Positions 45,531-58,800 of a stretch of DNA of 64,000 nucleotides are shown in pieces; within the stretch, counting starts at the first letter, position 1, and each line of letters starts with the position of its first letter. The stretch comes from Pleurostoma richardsiae. Taxonomy: Eukaryota; Ascomycota; Sordariomycetes; Calosphaeriales; Pleurostomataceae. The stretch spans positions 1-64,000 of the forward strand of contig JANBVO010000001.1 of NCBI GenBank assembly GCA_030052745.1. The letters are read 5' to 3'. A model generated the notes under the pieces. It made no database searches and was not told the DNA's origin. It worked only from the letters and a program-made list of their open reading frames with translations. A program made the translations under genes and the position numbers.

Positions 45531-46222
45531 TGGCTCAGCTTGGCCCAGCTCGGCCCTGCTTCTCACGACCTTCGAGGGTCCGCAGCACGCGCCTCCTCCC
45601 TTGATCTCCCTGTCTAGTCGGCCCCCTTCACTCCAGAATGCAATTTCGCCAAGAATCATGGCCCAGCATCACGCCCCCCTCTCCGTTCCACACGCCCCCC
45701 GGGGCCTCCCAGTCTCTTGTTTTTACTCCTTTCTCCCTCTTAATCAACCCTTGTACGCTCCTTCAGGCCCAACTTCGCATCCTCAAAACCACATCGAACC
45801 CTCCCCTTGGGGGCCGTCCCACACTCGTTTTCCCTCCGACCCCCGTCACCGTCGAAGTCGTCGACCGCCTCGTCGTTCGTTCCCCTTCCATCCAACAGAG
45901 GGCCTCTGCTCTCTACCACGTTCTTTCTGGAACCACGAAGAAGATATACTCGATATAAGACGATCCCGAACTCCAACATCAAAAGCATCAATTGATAAGG
46001 TACGATGCCTTTTCCTGGACGGCACTCAGATACTCTGTCGCCGACGAGACTCTCACAGAGGCGGAGGGCTACCGGGCTCTCCCCGTTCCTAGCCACCTTG
46101 CGAGAAAGACTGACATAGTGCTCCTTAGTGCCACAATATCGACGTCCAATCTACGCGCCCGCTCCCGAGTTCGAGCCCGAAGGAAGTTGGAAATCCTTGG
46201 CAGCCGGGAATAAGGCAACAGA

Positions 46223-47596
46223 ATGAAGGGCATCATCAACATTGCGCTCGCGGCGTCGCTCGTCGCGGGTGCTGCGGCGCAACCCCATGCCGCGCACCAG
46301 CACCGCCATCGCCATGTCCGGAAGCACGAGCATGGCTCTCCCGTCGAGAAGCGTTCGCCTGATGTCGCCGTCGTGTACGCCACCCCGGTGGTCACCGTTT
46401 ACGAAATCGACGGTTCCGTCGTCGACGCTGAGTCGGCCGAGGCTGGTATTAAGGACGGGCTCTACTCGGTGGTTGGCGAGACCACACCGACTTTCACTCC
46501 TCCGGCGCCCTCGTCGACCTCGACGACTATCAGCAGCTCTTCAACGCTAGCTGCTCAGTTCTTCGAGATCAAGTCGAGCAGTACTAGCACCAGCACCACC
46601 AGCACGAGCACTACCCCCACGCCGACGCCGACTACGTCTTCCACTACGTCGGCCGCAGCAGCCTCGTCTACTTCTTCCTCGAGCTCGTCCTCGAGCGGCC
46701 AAGGTCTTGATGCAGAGTTCCCGAGTGGCACGATTAAGTGCTCTGCCGGTGTTCCCACCGACTACGGCGCTATCGAACTCTCGTGGCTCGGCCTTGACGG
46801 GTGGGCCAGCATCCAGGTAACGGGGAGCTATACCCCTGGAGTTGCGATCTCTAGCATCGAACAGCCAACCAGCGGTGGTTGCGTGGAGGGATCTTTCTGC
46901 TCTTACGCCTGCCCCAACGGCTACGACAAGAGCCAATGGCCCGAGACGTCTCAGGGTGCTACGGGCCAGTCCATCGGAGGTCTTTACTGCAACGAGGATG
47001 GCTACCTTGAGCTGACTCGAACGGACAAGAAGCAGCTTTGCCAGAAGGGCGCCGGCGGTGTCTATGTCAAGAACAAGCTCTCAAAGCAGGTTGTCACCTG
47101 CAAGACCAACTACGCGGGCGACGAGAAGATGTCCATCCCATTCATCGCCGACGCCAACGGCGGCAGCACCGAACTCACGAATCCCATCGCTTCCGAAAGC
47201 TACATCTGGCAGGGTTCATACACGACTGCCCAGTACTACCTCAACAACCAGGGCGTTGATGTCGAGGATGCCTGTGTTTGGACCAGCTCCAACTATCCTA
47301 CCTCTGCTGGTAACTGGGCCCCGTTGAACCTGGGCGTCGGCCAGGACATTTCTGGCACGACCTGGCTCTCTATCTTCAACAACTCTCCCACGAGCAGCGC
47401 CGAGCTTGACTTCGATGTTGAAATCACTGGCGACGTTACCTCGACGTGTGCCTACAAGAACGGTGCATATGAAGGTGGCTCCTCAACTGGCTGCACGGTG
47501 AGTTACGAGAAATTCTTGTCCAACGTATGTCATTCGCTAACAATGAGATAGACCTCGCTAAAGGAGGGCGGAACCGCCTACTACGTGTTCAGCTAA
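46223..47596 (+). CDS. SUN-family secreted cell-wall protein (GH132; Sun4/Uth1/Nca3-like)
   Basis: Exons 46223-47497 and 47552-47596 (intron GTGAGT...GATAG, 54 nt) give 439 residues; the second exon supplies only TSLKEGGTAYYVFS. Residues 1-19 are a signal peptide (MKGIINIALAASLVAGAAA). A His-rich stretch and a dibasic EKR site near residue 43 suggest Kex2-type processing. A Ser/Thr-rich linker (about 90-165) is probably O-glycosylated. The SUN domain follows, with FPSGTIKCSAGVPTDYGA, WASIQVT, the cysteine motif CVEGSFCSYACPNGYDKSQWP and GQSIGGLYCNEDGYLELTR, all typical of the family. SUN proteins act on beta-1,3-glucan in septation, cell separation and wall remodelling, and are extracellular. 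Codon use is strongly biased, as in highly expressed genes. Confidence 0.93.
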
Positions 47597-49124
47597 ATGG
47601 CCCCACCCCGGACCGCTCCGTCGACTCCTTGAGTCGTTCTCCGCATGTTGTATATTTCTCGGTAATCTCCGGGCCTTGGTCTCGCATCTCGAACTCCGGC
47701 CCGGCAGGTTCAATAGAGGGCTTGTGGTTGCGATTTAGTTGCCTTTTTAGGTGGATAGTTGTTGCTTGTTTTGCATTACGGAATAGGACTTGCGGTTCGG
47801 AACTCATCTGACATCGACTCTGGGCACAAGACTCTTGAAAGGGCAGTGAGCGTATCCTCTTCTCCCATGAGAGGGACATGACTCTATTGCGGCAAACCTC
47901 CCTTCAGTCGACTTGCCATCGTCTACGGCCCTGGGACCTGGCGTGCCAGGCGACCCTCTCCCACAGCCATGTCTCCTCGGGTTCCTCTTGACTGCTTCGA
48001 AGGAAATGGCTTCTTTTATACCCCTGCTGAATTTTCATCACGACAGATGGCCCGATACGCCAGTGATACGGAGCTGGGAGGTGGGAAACCTGGTAGAGCT
48101 CAGGTTGCGCGAGTCGAAGGAAGGGCATCCCAGGAGACAATGAGATGAGAGGGAAGACTCCGAGTCTATTGGAGACGCGAGGATGTCTGACTCTTTCCTT
48201 GCCCTTTTCCTGTTCTTATTCTTTCCTTTGTCATCTGCACATCTACATATCTTCTTCTCGAATGATACATGACCTTGAAAACCCGATATCTGTCTGGCCA
48301 TCCGCGATAGATATCGCATGTATCGTTGACACTTTTCCCCAGGTCAGGACACAATGGGGCAATATTGCTTTCGTGTTAGCCGGGCCGGTTGTTTGTTGAG
48401 CCATGATCATTGTTCTCCGGATCTTAATCGGGGCGATATAAGAGCACGCTTGGATATAATATGTGAACGGGAGGAAGCCGCTGTGTCTTGCTTGACAGTG
48501 AGGAACTGTAACTGGGCTAGATCCTATGCCCTTTCGTCTCCTGATACGGCACTCTCCTAATTACCCTAGGGCGCCATGAAATCAGTTATGTGGTGTCGTT
48601 TTCGGTAGTATTCCGCATCGTAGACGGTTGGAATGGTGAATGACATCGTCCGTCTTTGACGTCGGCACTGTGAGTGACGTGAAGCAAAAGGAGGGACCAT
48701 GCGTGTACACGTAAGCAGCCCCTATTGCTTGCGGCAGGCCACTCTGCAACATGTTAAGGGAGGATGAGAAGATGGTCACGCCACGGATGTGGCTATAGTC
48801 GGCCTTAGTGTGGCTGATCCGTGCCTCCATCGCCTCAACCGCCGCAGATGGCGATCAACACACGCCCGGGGTACAAGTCGAGTGTGGCGGCAGCTCTGCG
48901 TAAGGTAGCCACTTTCAGCTTTGCCGTCCATCGTTGCGCGCCTGAGACGTTTCGACACGACTTACGCAAGCAGTTCTTTTCCGCAAAGTCCAGAGGACTC
49001 ACCCCGATCCTGCAAAGCTGCATGCTTTCTCCTGCTGCTACTGCTTAGAACGCACTCGCTCGTCTGCTGATTCATTGCATTGAATCTGTTTCTTGATGAC
49101 TGGCCCCGCGACGTCGCCGAAACC
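47597..49124. other. Intergenic between SUN and VPS10
   Basis: 1.5 kb with no supported gene. It should contain the SUN 3' UTR and the VPS10 promoter. Nothing distinctive was seen apart from AT-rich stretches near 48200-48500. Confidence 0.65.
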
Positions 49125-52100
49125 ATGAAGGTCTGGGGAGCGTTGAGGGCAGCAGCCTTGCTCTCGTCCTTATGGGCCGCGCCGCTTCGAGCAGCGAAAG
49201 ATGGGCCCACGTTCAAGGACAACACGTTCAAGCACTACCCGCAGAGCCTCAGCTACTTCGAGGACTCCGACGTCATACTCTTCCAAGATGTGTCCGACAG
49301 CAACGTCTACCGGTCCGCAGACGCGGGCGTGAGCTGGGACAGGGTCACCGAGGTCCCCGAGGGCAAAACCTACATGCTCGTCATGCACGAATACAACCAC
49401 GACAGGGCGTATATCCTGACGCAGGGGATCTTGCACTACAGGACGGAGGACAAGGGCAACACATGGACGAGCTTCATGACCGATGCCGAAGTCAGCATAT
49501 TCCGAGGCGAGATCCTCAACTTCCATGCCGACGACCCCGATCGGATCATCTTCAACGGCATGGACTGCCAGGGCATCTTCTGTGAAGAGGTGGCAATGTA
49601 CACAACGGATGGCTTCAAGTCGGACGCAAAGTTCCTGCGGGGCAATACGGGAGGTTGCTGGTGGGCCAAGTCTTCGCACCTCTTCACCACGGGGCAGGAC
49701 GACCTGGACAAGCAGCGCATCCTGTGCATTGTTCGGGACAGCTTCTCGCCTCTCAAGCAAGACCAGCGGCTCCTCATCTCTGACAACTTCTTCAATGCGA
49801 AGTCCGCGGACGGTGTCATCCAGGAGTTCGAGCCTAACCTCGACGTGGACCGGCCGGTGCAGGGCATTGTGAACCTCGCTATTGTTAAGAAGTACCTGCT
49901 GGTCGCTGCAACCTCGCTGAACACCGACGAGATGGCGCTGTTCGTCACCGACGACACCCTCAAGTGGCACCGTGCCATGTTTCCCACCGATCACCGCGTG
50001 AACCAGGAAGCATACACGGTCTTGGAGAGCACAAACTACAGCATCCAGATCGACGTCATGACTACGCGGCCCTCCAATCCAATGGGTGTCATGTTCACCA
50101 GTAACTCCAACGGAACATACTTCACGAGGAACATCGAGCACACCAACCGCAACCACATGGGGCATGTCGACTTCGAGAAGATCTCGGGTATCCAGGGCAT
50201 CTTCCTTGTGAACAAGGTCGACAACTGGGAGGATGTGCAGAATGACGCCCTTGCCGACAAGAAGATAATCACTGAGATCACTCATGATGATGGAAGGACG
50301 TTCGCTCCCATTACCGTGGGCAAGGACAAAGTGCATCTCCACTCGGTCACTGATCTCAGCAATGTTGGCCGTGTGTTCTCCAGCCCAGCCCCCGGCCTGG
50401 TCATGGGCAACGGTAATACCGGTGATTTCCTCAAGGCGTACAGAGACTCGAGCCTCTTCGTTTCAGATGATGCTGGCATGACCTGGACGAAGGCGCTCGA
50501 CGGGCCTCACAAGTACGAGTTTGGAGACCAGGGGTCGATCTTGGTTGCTATTCACGACTCGGAAAAGGACGATGTGGGTGAGGTTAAGTACTCCCTCGAC
50601 CACGGCCTGAGCTGGAAGTCGGCCGAATTGCCTGACGGGCTGAAGATCAAGCCTTGGATCATCACAACGACCCAAGATTCGACAAGCCTCAAGTTTGTCC
50701 TCGTCGGTCAGACCGGCGATGAGTTCAGCCCAACGTACCATGTCATCTCTCTTGATTTCGAGGGCCTGCATGAAAAGACTTGTGGCAAGGATGATATGGA
50801 GACCTGGTGGGCGAGAGTGGACGAGAAGGGGGAGCCTACTTGCTTGATGGGTCACACCCAGAAGTACGAACGTCGGAAGAAGACTGCAGAGTGTTTCCTG
50901 AAGTCGAACTTTGTGGACCCAGTTGTTGAGACCACGAACTGTGACTGCTCGGATCAGGATTTCGAGTGCGACTACAACTTCCGTCGCGAGGGAGATAGCT
51001 GTGCTCCTTCTGGTCCGATCCCGGCTCCGGAGGAGGCGTGCAAGAATGCCAAGCCCGATGACACCTTCATGGGATCCTCGGGATGGCGCCTGATTCCGGG
51101 TAACACCTGCAACAAGAAGAAGGGGGAGAAATATAAGGACGAACCGGTAGAGAGGAAGTGTTCGGACTCGGAATCCGCTCCCAAGGCACCAGCTAGCGGT
51201 GAGATCAAGCACTCACAGTACGTATTCAAGGGGGATTGGGACGGGGTGGAGAAGCACTACCTCGAAACGGGAGAGTCCAGCTCGACCTCATCCGAAGAGA
51301 CCATCATTGCGAGGGCACTCAGGGGCAACAGCAAGGCCAGTGAGATTGTCATTACGAAAGACCACGGAGAAACATGGGAACACCCTAAGGGCTTAGACGA
51401 CGACAAGGTCTGGGCTATCCTCCCTCACCGTTACTTCAAGGATGTTGTATTCTTCCTCGGCCGTGAGGGTGATGTCACGTATACTGTCAACCGCGGAGAT
51501 TCCTTCGAGGACTTCAAGGCGCCTAATCCTCCCGCGAGGGATATCGGCACTTCCCCGTTGGCTTTCCATCCGGACCATAAGGATTGGCTGATTTGGGTGG
51601 GCGAGAAATGCCATGGGGATGACTGCTTCCTGGAGGCATCCTTCTCAAGGGATCGTGGCGACCACTGGACTACCATCCAACGATACGTACAGCGCTGCGA
51701 GTTCGTCGGCTCAAGTGCTTATAAATACCGGGACGACAACCAGATTCTTTGCTTGGCCCGGAAACGCGAGGATAGCGAGCCTAACAACCCCTGGCAGCTT
51801 GTTGGCAGCACGGACTTCTTCGAGACGAAGGAGGTATATGAGGACGAGGTCAAGGACTTCGCAACCATGGCTGAGTTCATTGTCGTCGCCACGGAAAACC
51901 CAGAGAAGGAGAGCCTCCGAGCCCTCGCTAGTCTTGACGGGAGAAACTATGCCGAAGCTCGTTTCCCCTACAACTTCGAGGTCTCCCACCAGTCTGCTTA
52001 CACTGTACTGGATAGCTCCACTCACGCCGTGAACCTGTTTGTGGTGACAGAAACCAAGGAGGACCACCATTATGGCACCATTATCAAGAGCAACTACAAC

Positions 52101-53723
52101 GGCACGTCCTACGTCCTCAGTATTTCCGGCGTCAATGCGGACAACAGCTTCTATGTCGACTTTGAGAAGATGCTCGGGATTGAAGGCATCATTCTCGTCA
52201 ATGTTGTTGCCAATCGCGACAAGAAGAAGGAGTCCAAGAAGCTGCGCACCATGATCAGCCACAACGACGGGGCCGAGTGGGCTTATCTGCCTCCTCCCGA
52301 GAAGGATGCCGACGACAAAGCCTTTAGCTGCAAGACCAATAACGGCAAGGGAACCGAGAAGTGCGCGCTTCACATCCATGGCTATACAGAGCGCGAGGAC
52401 CACCGGAAGACATACTCGTCGGAGGGAGCCATCGGTCTGATGCTCGGCGTGGGAAATGTCGGGGAGTACCTCGGCGACTACAAGGACGCCGATACCTTCA
52501 TGACCACTGACGCAGGCATCACCTGGAAGAACGTCAAGAAGGGGAAGTGGATATGGTCGTTCGGCGACCAAGGTTCCATTGTCGTTCTCGTGCAGCGTCA
52601 CACGAAAACTAAGATTGTCTCATACACTACCGACGAAGGGCATACTTGGAAAGACTACCCCTTTTCCGAGAAGGAGGTCATTGTCAACGATATCACGTCC
52701 CTACGGTCTGGCGCGTCACGTAAATTCGTCGTCTGGGGCGAGGACGACGGCGAGCAGTTCGCCACCACTATCGACTTCGAGGGCATGGCAGACCGCCCTT
52801 GCACGCACGACCAAGCCCACCTGGAGGAGTCGGACTACTATCTGTGGTCACCCAAGCATCCCATGCAGGATAATGACTGCTTGTTCGGGCACGTCAGCCA
52901 GTACCTGCGGAAGAAGACGTCGAAAGAGTGCTACAACGGATACAGGATGCAGCACCTATACAACATCCAGAACTGCACCTGCAGTCGACGCGACTTCGAG
53001 TGGTAAGCTAGAAACTCCTTTTCTGACCTGGACTATGCAGAGCGAGCGTGCTGACCTGAGCCGAACAGCGACTACAACTACGAGCTCGACAACCATCAGC
53101 AGTGCAAACTCGTCGAGGGCCTCCGCCCCGTCGACCCCATGGGCTGGTGCAAAGAGAACCCTGACGCCGTGGAGTACTTCGAGCCCACGGGCTACCGCCG
53201 CATCCCGCTCACGACGTGCGCCGGCGGCCTCGAGATGGACAAGCAGTCTGACCCGCACCCGTGCCCGGGCCACCGGGACGAGTTCGACCAGCGCCACCGC
53301 CTCTCCGGCGTGGGCCTGTTCTTCGCCATCGCGGTGCCCTTCGCCGTCGCCGGCGCTGTCGGCTGGTACGTCTGGCGCAACTGGGACGGCAAGTTCGGGC
53401 AGATCCGCCTCGGCGACAGCGGCGGGCACACCGGCACCGGCATGCTCGACAGCGACAAGCCGTGGGTCCGGTACCCCATCATCGCCATCTCGGCGCTGGC
53501 GGCCGTCGCCGCCTCGGTGCCGCTCGTCGCCTCGGCCATCTGGCGCACCGTCAAGGGCTGGACCGGCGGGAGCGGCGGCGGCGGCGGGTGGAGCCGTCTG
53601 GGCCGCGGAGGCGCGCGCCCGTTCACGACGCGGGACAGCTTCGCTCGCGGGCGCGGTGACTACGCCATTGTGGATGACGACGAGGGGGAGCTGCTGGGCG
53701 ACGACAGTGACGAGGAGGTATGA
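49125..53723 (+). CDS. vps10: Vps10/sortilin vacuolar protein sorting receptor
   Basis: Exons 49125-53002 and 53069-53723 (intron GTAAGC...ACAG, 66 nt) give 1,510 residues. The start at MKVWGALRAAALLSS (good context gaaaccATG) gives a signal peptide of about 23 residues; an in-frame alternative start upstream at 49080 would bury it. Two Vps10 beta-propeller domains lie in tandem, about 50-690 and 720-1360, with repeated Asp-box-like S-x-D-x-G-x-T-W motifs (SDDAGMTW, TTDAGITW, TTDEGHTW) and Cys-rich 10CC modules (CSDQDFECDYNF near 610; CSRRDFECDYNYE across the exon junction). TM segments are about 1373-1395 and 1429-1451, then an acidic tail ending DDSDEEV. The receptor carries hydrolases from late Golgi to endosome/vacuole. 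The number of domains and length are those of the fungal family. Confidence 0.97.
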
Positions 53724-55806
53724 TGATGGGGTCTTTCTCGAAGGGCAGTGTGAGTGATAGGGTATTTTGTCATGAAGGGATTACGAAAGCGGGACACTCG
53801 GGATTTTTCCCATGTACACAAGGCAGGAAGGAGCACGTCTTTTCCTTGTCAACAGGTTCTTCTCTCGCGTACGAGTCTCTCATGCCGGGTCGGGGCTGTT
53901 GCGGGTTTCGTTGAATAGGTTCATGAGATAGAGAAACGAGCGGTGAATATCTAGACCGGAGATTTCTTCTCTTTTTCTTCTGCGACCCCTATGGAAGCGA
54001 ATATACGGGCGAGACTGTTCCGTGGTAGCCGCTCAGCACTACTTCGTGGTCGGCGGTCTTCCCTTCCTCGCCTCTCAACGGATGGAGCTCCGGAACCTCA
54101 GCCATTTTGCATACTGCCCCGCATGTCTCGTCCAGTCATTCATTATTCGCCTTAGAACCACTCAGCGGCGCAGAGTCTAAGGAGAACAACGGTCTCGCAG
54201 GATCTCCAAACAGAAGAAGAAGACAAAAGAAAGAGACAAACAAAAGCAAAAAAAAAAAAAAACGTACAACACCAGGTATTCGCTGGTCGTCACCGACCCA
54301 ACTACTAATCCGGCCCTCAGCAGTTTAACGAGGGGAGAGCGGACGGGATCCCGTGTATTCTGCTGGGTATGGTCGTACGTGCTGGTCTCTCTCTGTCACC
54401 CGTCCATAACGGCGCCTCCCTCACTCCGGGCTTCGCTCCCCCTACAGGCAGAGACCTCTAGATGTTGCTCGGGGTGGCGTCTAACAAAGCCTCCCGGGCG
54501 ACAGTGGGTGTTTAAGAAGCCATCATCAACTCGTCACCTCCTTTCTAACCAGTTCCCACTTCTCTGTCCTGCAAGACATGTCTGAGCGACCTCTCCCGTC
54601 TCTTCCCTCGAGCGAGGGATGGGGTAGCGGGGACAGGTCAGTTGTCAACTCGCTACAGAGCTAACAGGCCGCATTGAGACGTTGGCTTGAACACTCGGAA
54701 GAGTGGGATGGGAGAAGGAACGCTACCGAGTCCAACGCCGCGGTGCGACTTCGGCAGTTGATCCTCGTCGTGCCCGGCAGTCAGACAAGACGGCACGAAG
54801 GGATCAGCCTCGGCGCTCTACCACTTCAGATACACAGTGCCTTAGTGATCTGTCCTAGCCCTCAACTATTGACGCTGGGAGACAATGCTTTTGCTGCAGG
54901 TGTTCATCTAGCGTAGCTCAGGCCGCCTCCTCGCATAAGCGGCTCGAGAGCCATGCGTGTCTCGCTCTCGCTACCACGCTCGGCAGCCGGCGATGTAGTC
55001 TCTCTAAGGAACGAGATCCCATAGCAGACGCAGAGGACAGGTCGCAATCCGCGAGAGCCTCTCAGTCTACGATGTATTTTGTTTGCGCCCTAATTTCAGA
55101 TCGTCAAGAGCTTATGATGATATTTTTAGGATTTCAATCTACTACTGGTCTCTCGCGACTGCTCCTACTAGTACTTCAGGAATATACTTCTTGGTATCGA
55201 GAGAAGGAAACTGCCATACATCCATCCATCTCTCATGGTTCCATCCTTATCTTTGAATGGGGATTATACAAACGTCTTTTTTGGGCCGGTCCCACTCCTT
55301 ACTTCTCCAACCTATTCGCCCCCCGTACCGGTCCTCTTACGTGCGCCCCGGTGCACGTATGGAGAGAGATATAATGCGAGTAAAGTAAGACGGGTATGAG
55401 GCGGCAAGCTTGGCTTCGATGTGCCTCTCGAGAGAATGGGAACAGTGGAAAATGGACCACAGCGAGAAACGCCGTCTTTTCCCCAAGCTCCTCCACCTTC
55501 CGAAAATCAGAGACAGAAACAGTGACCACCCAACGCCTGGCTCGAAACAAGTAACATGCAGTTCTTTGAAAATGCACGACGTATGATAGACAAAAGAAAG
55601 CAGAGAATGATAACAAGGAGGGTATATGGGGGGGTCAAAGTGGTGTTTGGGAAGCCCGCTGCTCCCCGTTTCCACATATGAGAACTCATGATTAAAGAGA
55701 TATGATGAAGGAGCTGTCCATTCGCATGACAGCCATCTGGCAAGTGAACACAGCATCAGAGATTCCGGTGTCATCGCCCGTCGCTGGCCCCAAGGCAGGA
55801 AGCAAT
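53724..55806. other. Intergenic between VPS10 and the minus-strand long-intron gene (tail to tail)
   Basis: 2.1 kb with no supported gene. It contains a 15-A homopolymer (54248-54262). It should hold both 3' UTRs. Open frames seen here lack domains. Confidence 0.6.
54248..54262. repeat. A15 homopolymer
   Basis: Fifteen A in a row. It could be a poly-A remnant of retroposed material, but no flanking target-site duplication or source gene was recognised. Confidence 0.9.
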
Positions 55807-58800
55807 CTAGGAGCGGCGCACCCGATTCCAGATGCGCTTCATAACGCCCTTGTCTGTCGTATCCGGGCCCCAGTGGTCCATGCCGGCAAATACTTGCTCC
55901 ATGCTTTCTTTTGGTGCGGATATCTTGGCGTCTGACGGCGATCTGTGGCCTGGCTGGTAAAGTGACACCTTGGGCTGCCACCCGTAGATCTGCTCTTCAT
56001 GAGCCCGCAGATCCGGCCGCGTAAGGGTCATGCGCAGTGTCATCTCCCGCGACGATGCCGGAGCTTGGGCGTAGCTCTCTGATGGTCGGGTTGAGTGAGT
56101 GAGTGTCATACCCGAATCTGGAGAGACCCGCATGGGGCGGATAGGGGCAGCTGCAGGATTCTCTCCGAGCTGTGGAGTTTCGGGTGAGGCTGGATCAGGC
56201 GGTGACGCCGCGTCGTCGCGGGTTGAAGACAGTCGGTCGTCAATATCGTCATCATCCTCGTCATCATCTGCGAGGAATGTCTTCAGGTGTGCTGAGTCGA
56301 CAGACTTCTGCCGGGACTGCCGCTTCTCCGGGACCTGGTAGCGATCTTTCTGGTAATGAGAGGCGGGCGGCGCGCCGAGAGCATCTGCTGATGGGAACCC
56401 GAACTCGATCGCTTCGTCAAACTTCTGCGGAGAGGCAAGGTACACCCGGAGCTTCAGCCGGGCGTCAGGGTCTTGATAGTGCGTAGCCGCTGAGTCAATA
56501 GCAGTGATGGAATCCTGGCGGGAGTGTGCATTTTTGGCCGTGATTAGAGATAATGTACGTGATCTCCGACGCGTATGCGGCTTGGCATTCCCAGTCGGTC
56601 CTAAAGGACTCCCCGGGAAAGGCGGTGATACGGGTGATGTGGCAGCATCCTTCGTTGCCGGCCGGCTTGCGCTCAGAGATGGGCGGCCAAATGGAATCTT
56701 CGTGATGGAAAGGTGGCGTCTGAAAGACGGCCGTCTCTCCTTGGATGGTGACGGTAGTTCTTCTCGGAGATTTGCATGATAATCATCGAGGAAGAGCCGA
56801 AGGTCCAAATCTTCTTCTTCGTCTAGCCACCTGAAGCTTTCATACAACGAGCTTCGCTTGTTGCCCTGCTGCGCCGCCTCAGACTCCCGCCTTTCACTCT
56901 CGTTGGAGTCCATGCTGTTTCGTTTCGAGGACAAGGCCGGTGTCGCAATGTCGAAGTCGGGGGTCAAATTTCTGCTCGCTCGGCGGCCGATCTTATAGAT
57001 AGCCTCGTCGGCAGCATCCAGGATCACGCTGTCACGCAGGTTTCGGGCCAAGACCAATTGCTCCTCCCTAGTGTACGGTCTCTTACTGATCCTGTCGTGC
57101 AGGTTCGGGACGCTCAGCGGATCGCAGTTAATATAAGGAGACCCACGCAAGGAGCGGCGCCGAAGTCGTCTAGCGAACTGGTCGGACGCACTCCGGTCCT
57201 GGCGGGGCCTTCGGCGCTTGATATTCAGCGCTGTGATGTCGTCGTAATGCCTGTAGATGCCATCTACCATGCCAGAGGTTTGAGCAAAGCGGAGACGTTC
57301 GAGAGTCGAGAAGTACTGCGCGGCAGGGACAACATAATTAGCAACGCTGACGACACCCTTATGCACCGAGAAAATGACCAGTAGAATGCAAACCAACAAG
57401 GAGGGGAAGCCGAGGACACAAGAGAACACAAGAGAAGGTCAGCTTGACGGGAGTTAAGGCAAAAAGGCAGGAGGGGTTTAAGGGGTTTGACTTGTCATGC
57501 AGGAACCAGAATGGTGGACAGTGGACACACGGCCTAAGGATCGGACAGGACACCAAGCCCGTCGTGGCCGCGTGGGGACTCCTGCATGCAGGTGCAAGGA
57601 CCCCGAACTAGCTCCCCGGCCCAAGCAAGCGGCTGCAGCGGTCGCTGGTGCACCCAAGGAAAGCCGGTCGAGGAGCTGGCGCACCTGCAACCTCTTCCGG
57701 GCAAGGTCGCCGGTGACTCTGCAGAAATGACGCTCGCAAAACTGGTACGATATGCACAAGACTGCAGACACTCCACCGGCGCGAAACCACCACTGGAAAC
57801 GAGAAGCAGGAGCGAGGAGGCGGGAAATCAGTACCCGTCCGTGTCCGAACTCGCAAACGAAGCGACGCAGTACGAGCTACAGCTCACCGCCCGCCCCGTC
57901 CGCAGTCGCTAATAGCGAATAGCCCAGAGAACGTGTGCATACTCTGCTAGTGATAAATATGAAGAGAAGGCGTTTGAGGCGTGTAGATGTGGGCAACCAA
58001 AAACATAATGAAGTGAGGTGGTAAAACAAGGGCAGAACGAGGACCAGTGAAACAGGGAAGCAGGGGAGAGCCACAAAGGGAACAGAGCCTCGGGCTCGAC
58101 TGTCAGAGGGAGTTTGAGTTCGGCGACCTCGACAGCTATATCGTGAGCGCCTGCAGAGGGACAGGCTAATGCTCCCTCGTCATCTCTTCGAGTCCCTGAT
58201 TGACCCCAGGATTTCTCGATTTTCCCTAGGGGGCGTCAATGCTGAGGGGCCGCCCACCCTGCCAAGCCAAAAAGGGATTGAAGCCCCCCTCTGTGCGCTG
58301 GAGCTCTGAGCACTCAGCGGCTGCTCTCTTATTTCCAATCGCTCTGCTGCGCAACTCACCACACAGGAGCGCTTTTCCCATGTGATGAAGCGCACCCGTA
58401 CAGATTGGACAATTAACGGCGTGGGCGAGTGAAACCAGGCGAAGGCACTCATAGTGTCAACGCCCCGGCGGAGCTGCTGCATACGCTTCGACGACTCCTA
58501 GTCTCCTCGTTGTCCGTGGTTTCCACTTAGAAGCACTAAAAGGACCTGAAGAGGCCCTCATTCGAGTCTTGCCGTGTCTTTTGCGCGCGCAGCCATCATG
58601 AATGAGTGCATGAATGGGTGATGCGTCGGCGGATGTGAATGGAGAAGGGTGGAGGGGAGCTCAGAAGAGGGGAGGGCGAGCTGTGACGATGATTCGGAGA
58701 ATAAAAACCACCACAATTTCTGGCTGGAGCCTTCGCTTGATTTCTGCCCCCTCTCATTGGGTACGTCGTCCAGGAACCAGCAGCTGCGGCAGCTGCGGGT

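Larger units (their letters stand above)
42526..46222. other. 3.7-kb intergenic region upstream of the SUN gene
   Basis: No open frame has a domain or convincing coding character. A purine-rich GGAAG/GAAAG tract lies at about 44622-44653. From about 45490 to 45960 the plus strand is C/T-rich and probably contains the promoter and leader of the SUN gene, including an 11-bp tandem repeat with CCCCT cores at 45501-45530. Confidence 0.6.

Noticed and set aside
54248-54262. Retroposon tail interpretation of A15
   Set aside because: No target-site duplication or upstream element recognised; a simple homopolymer is enough.
57271-57429. Hydrophobic N-terminus MFSCVLGFPSLLVCILLV as a signal anchor
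   Set aside because: Most of it lies upstream of a strong branch site and acceptor and reads as intron sequence translated by chance; the YFSTLERLRF stretch after the acceptor belongs to the spliced gene.
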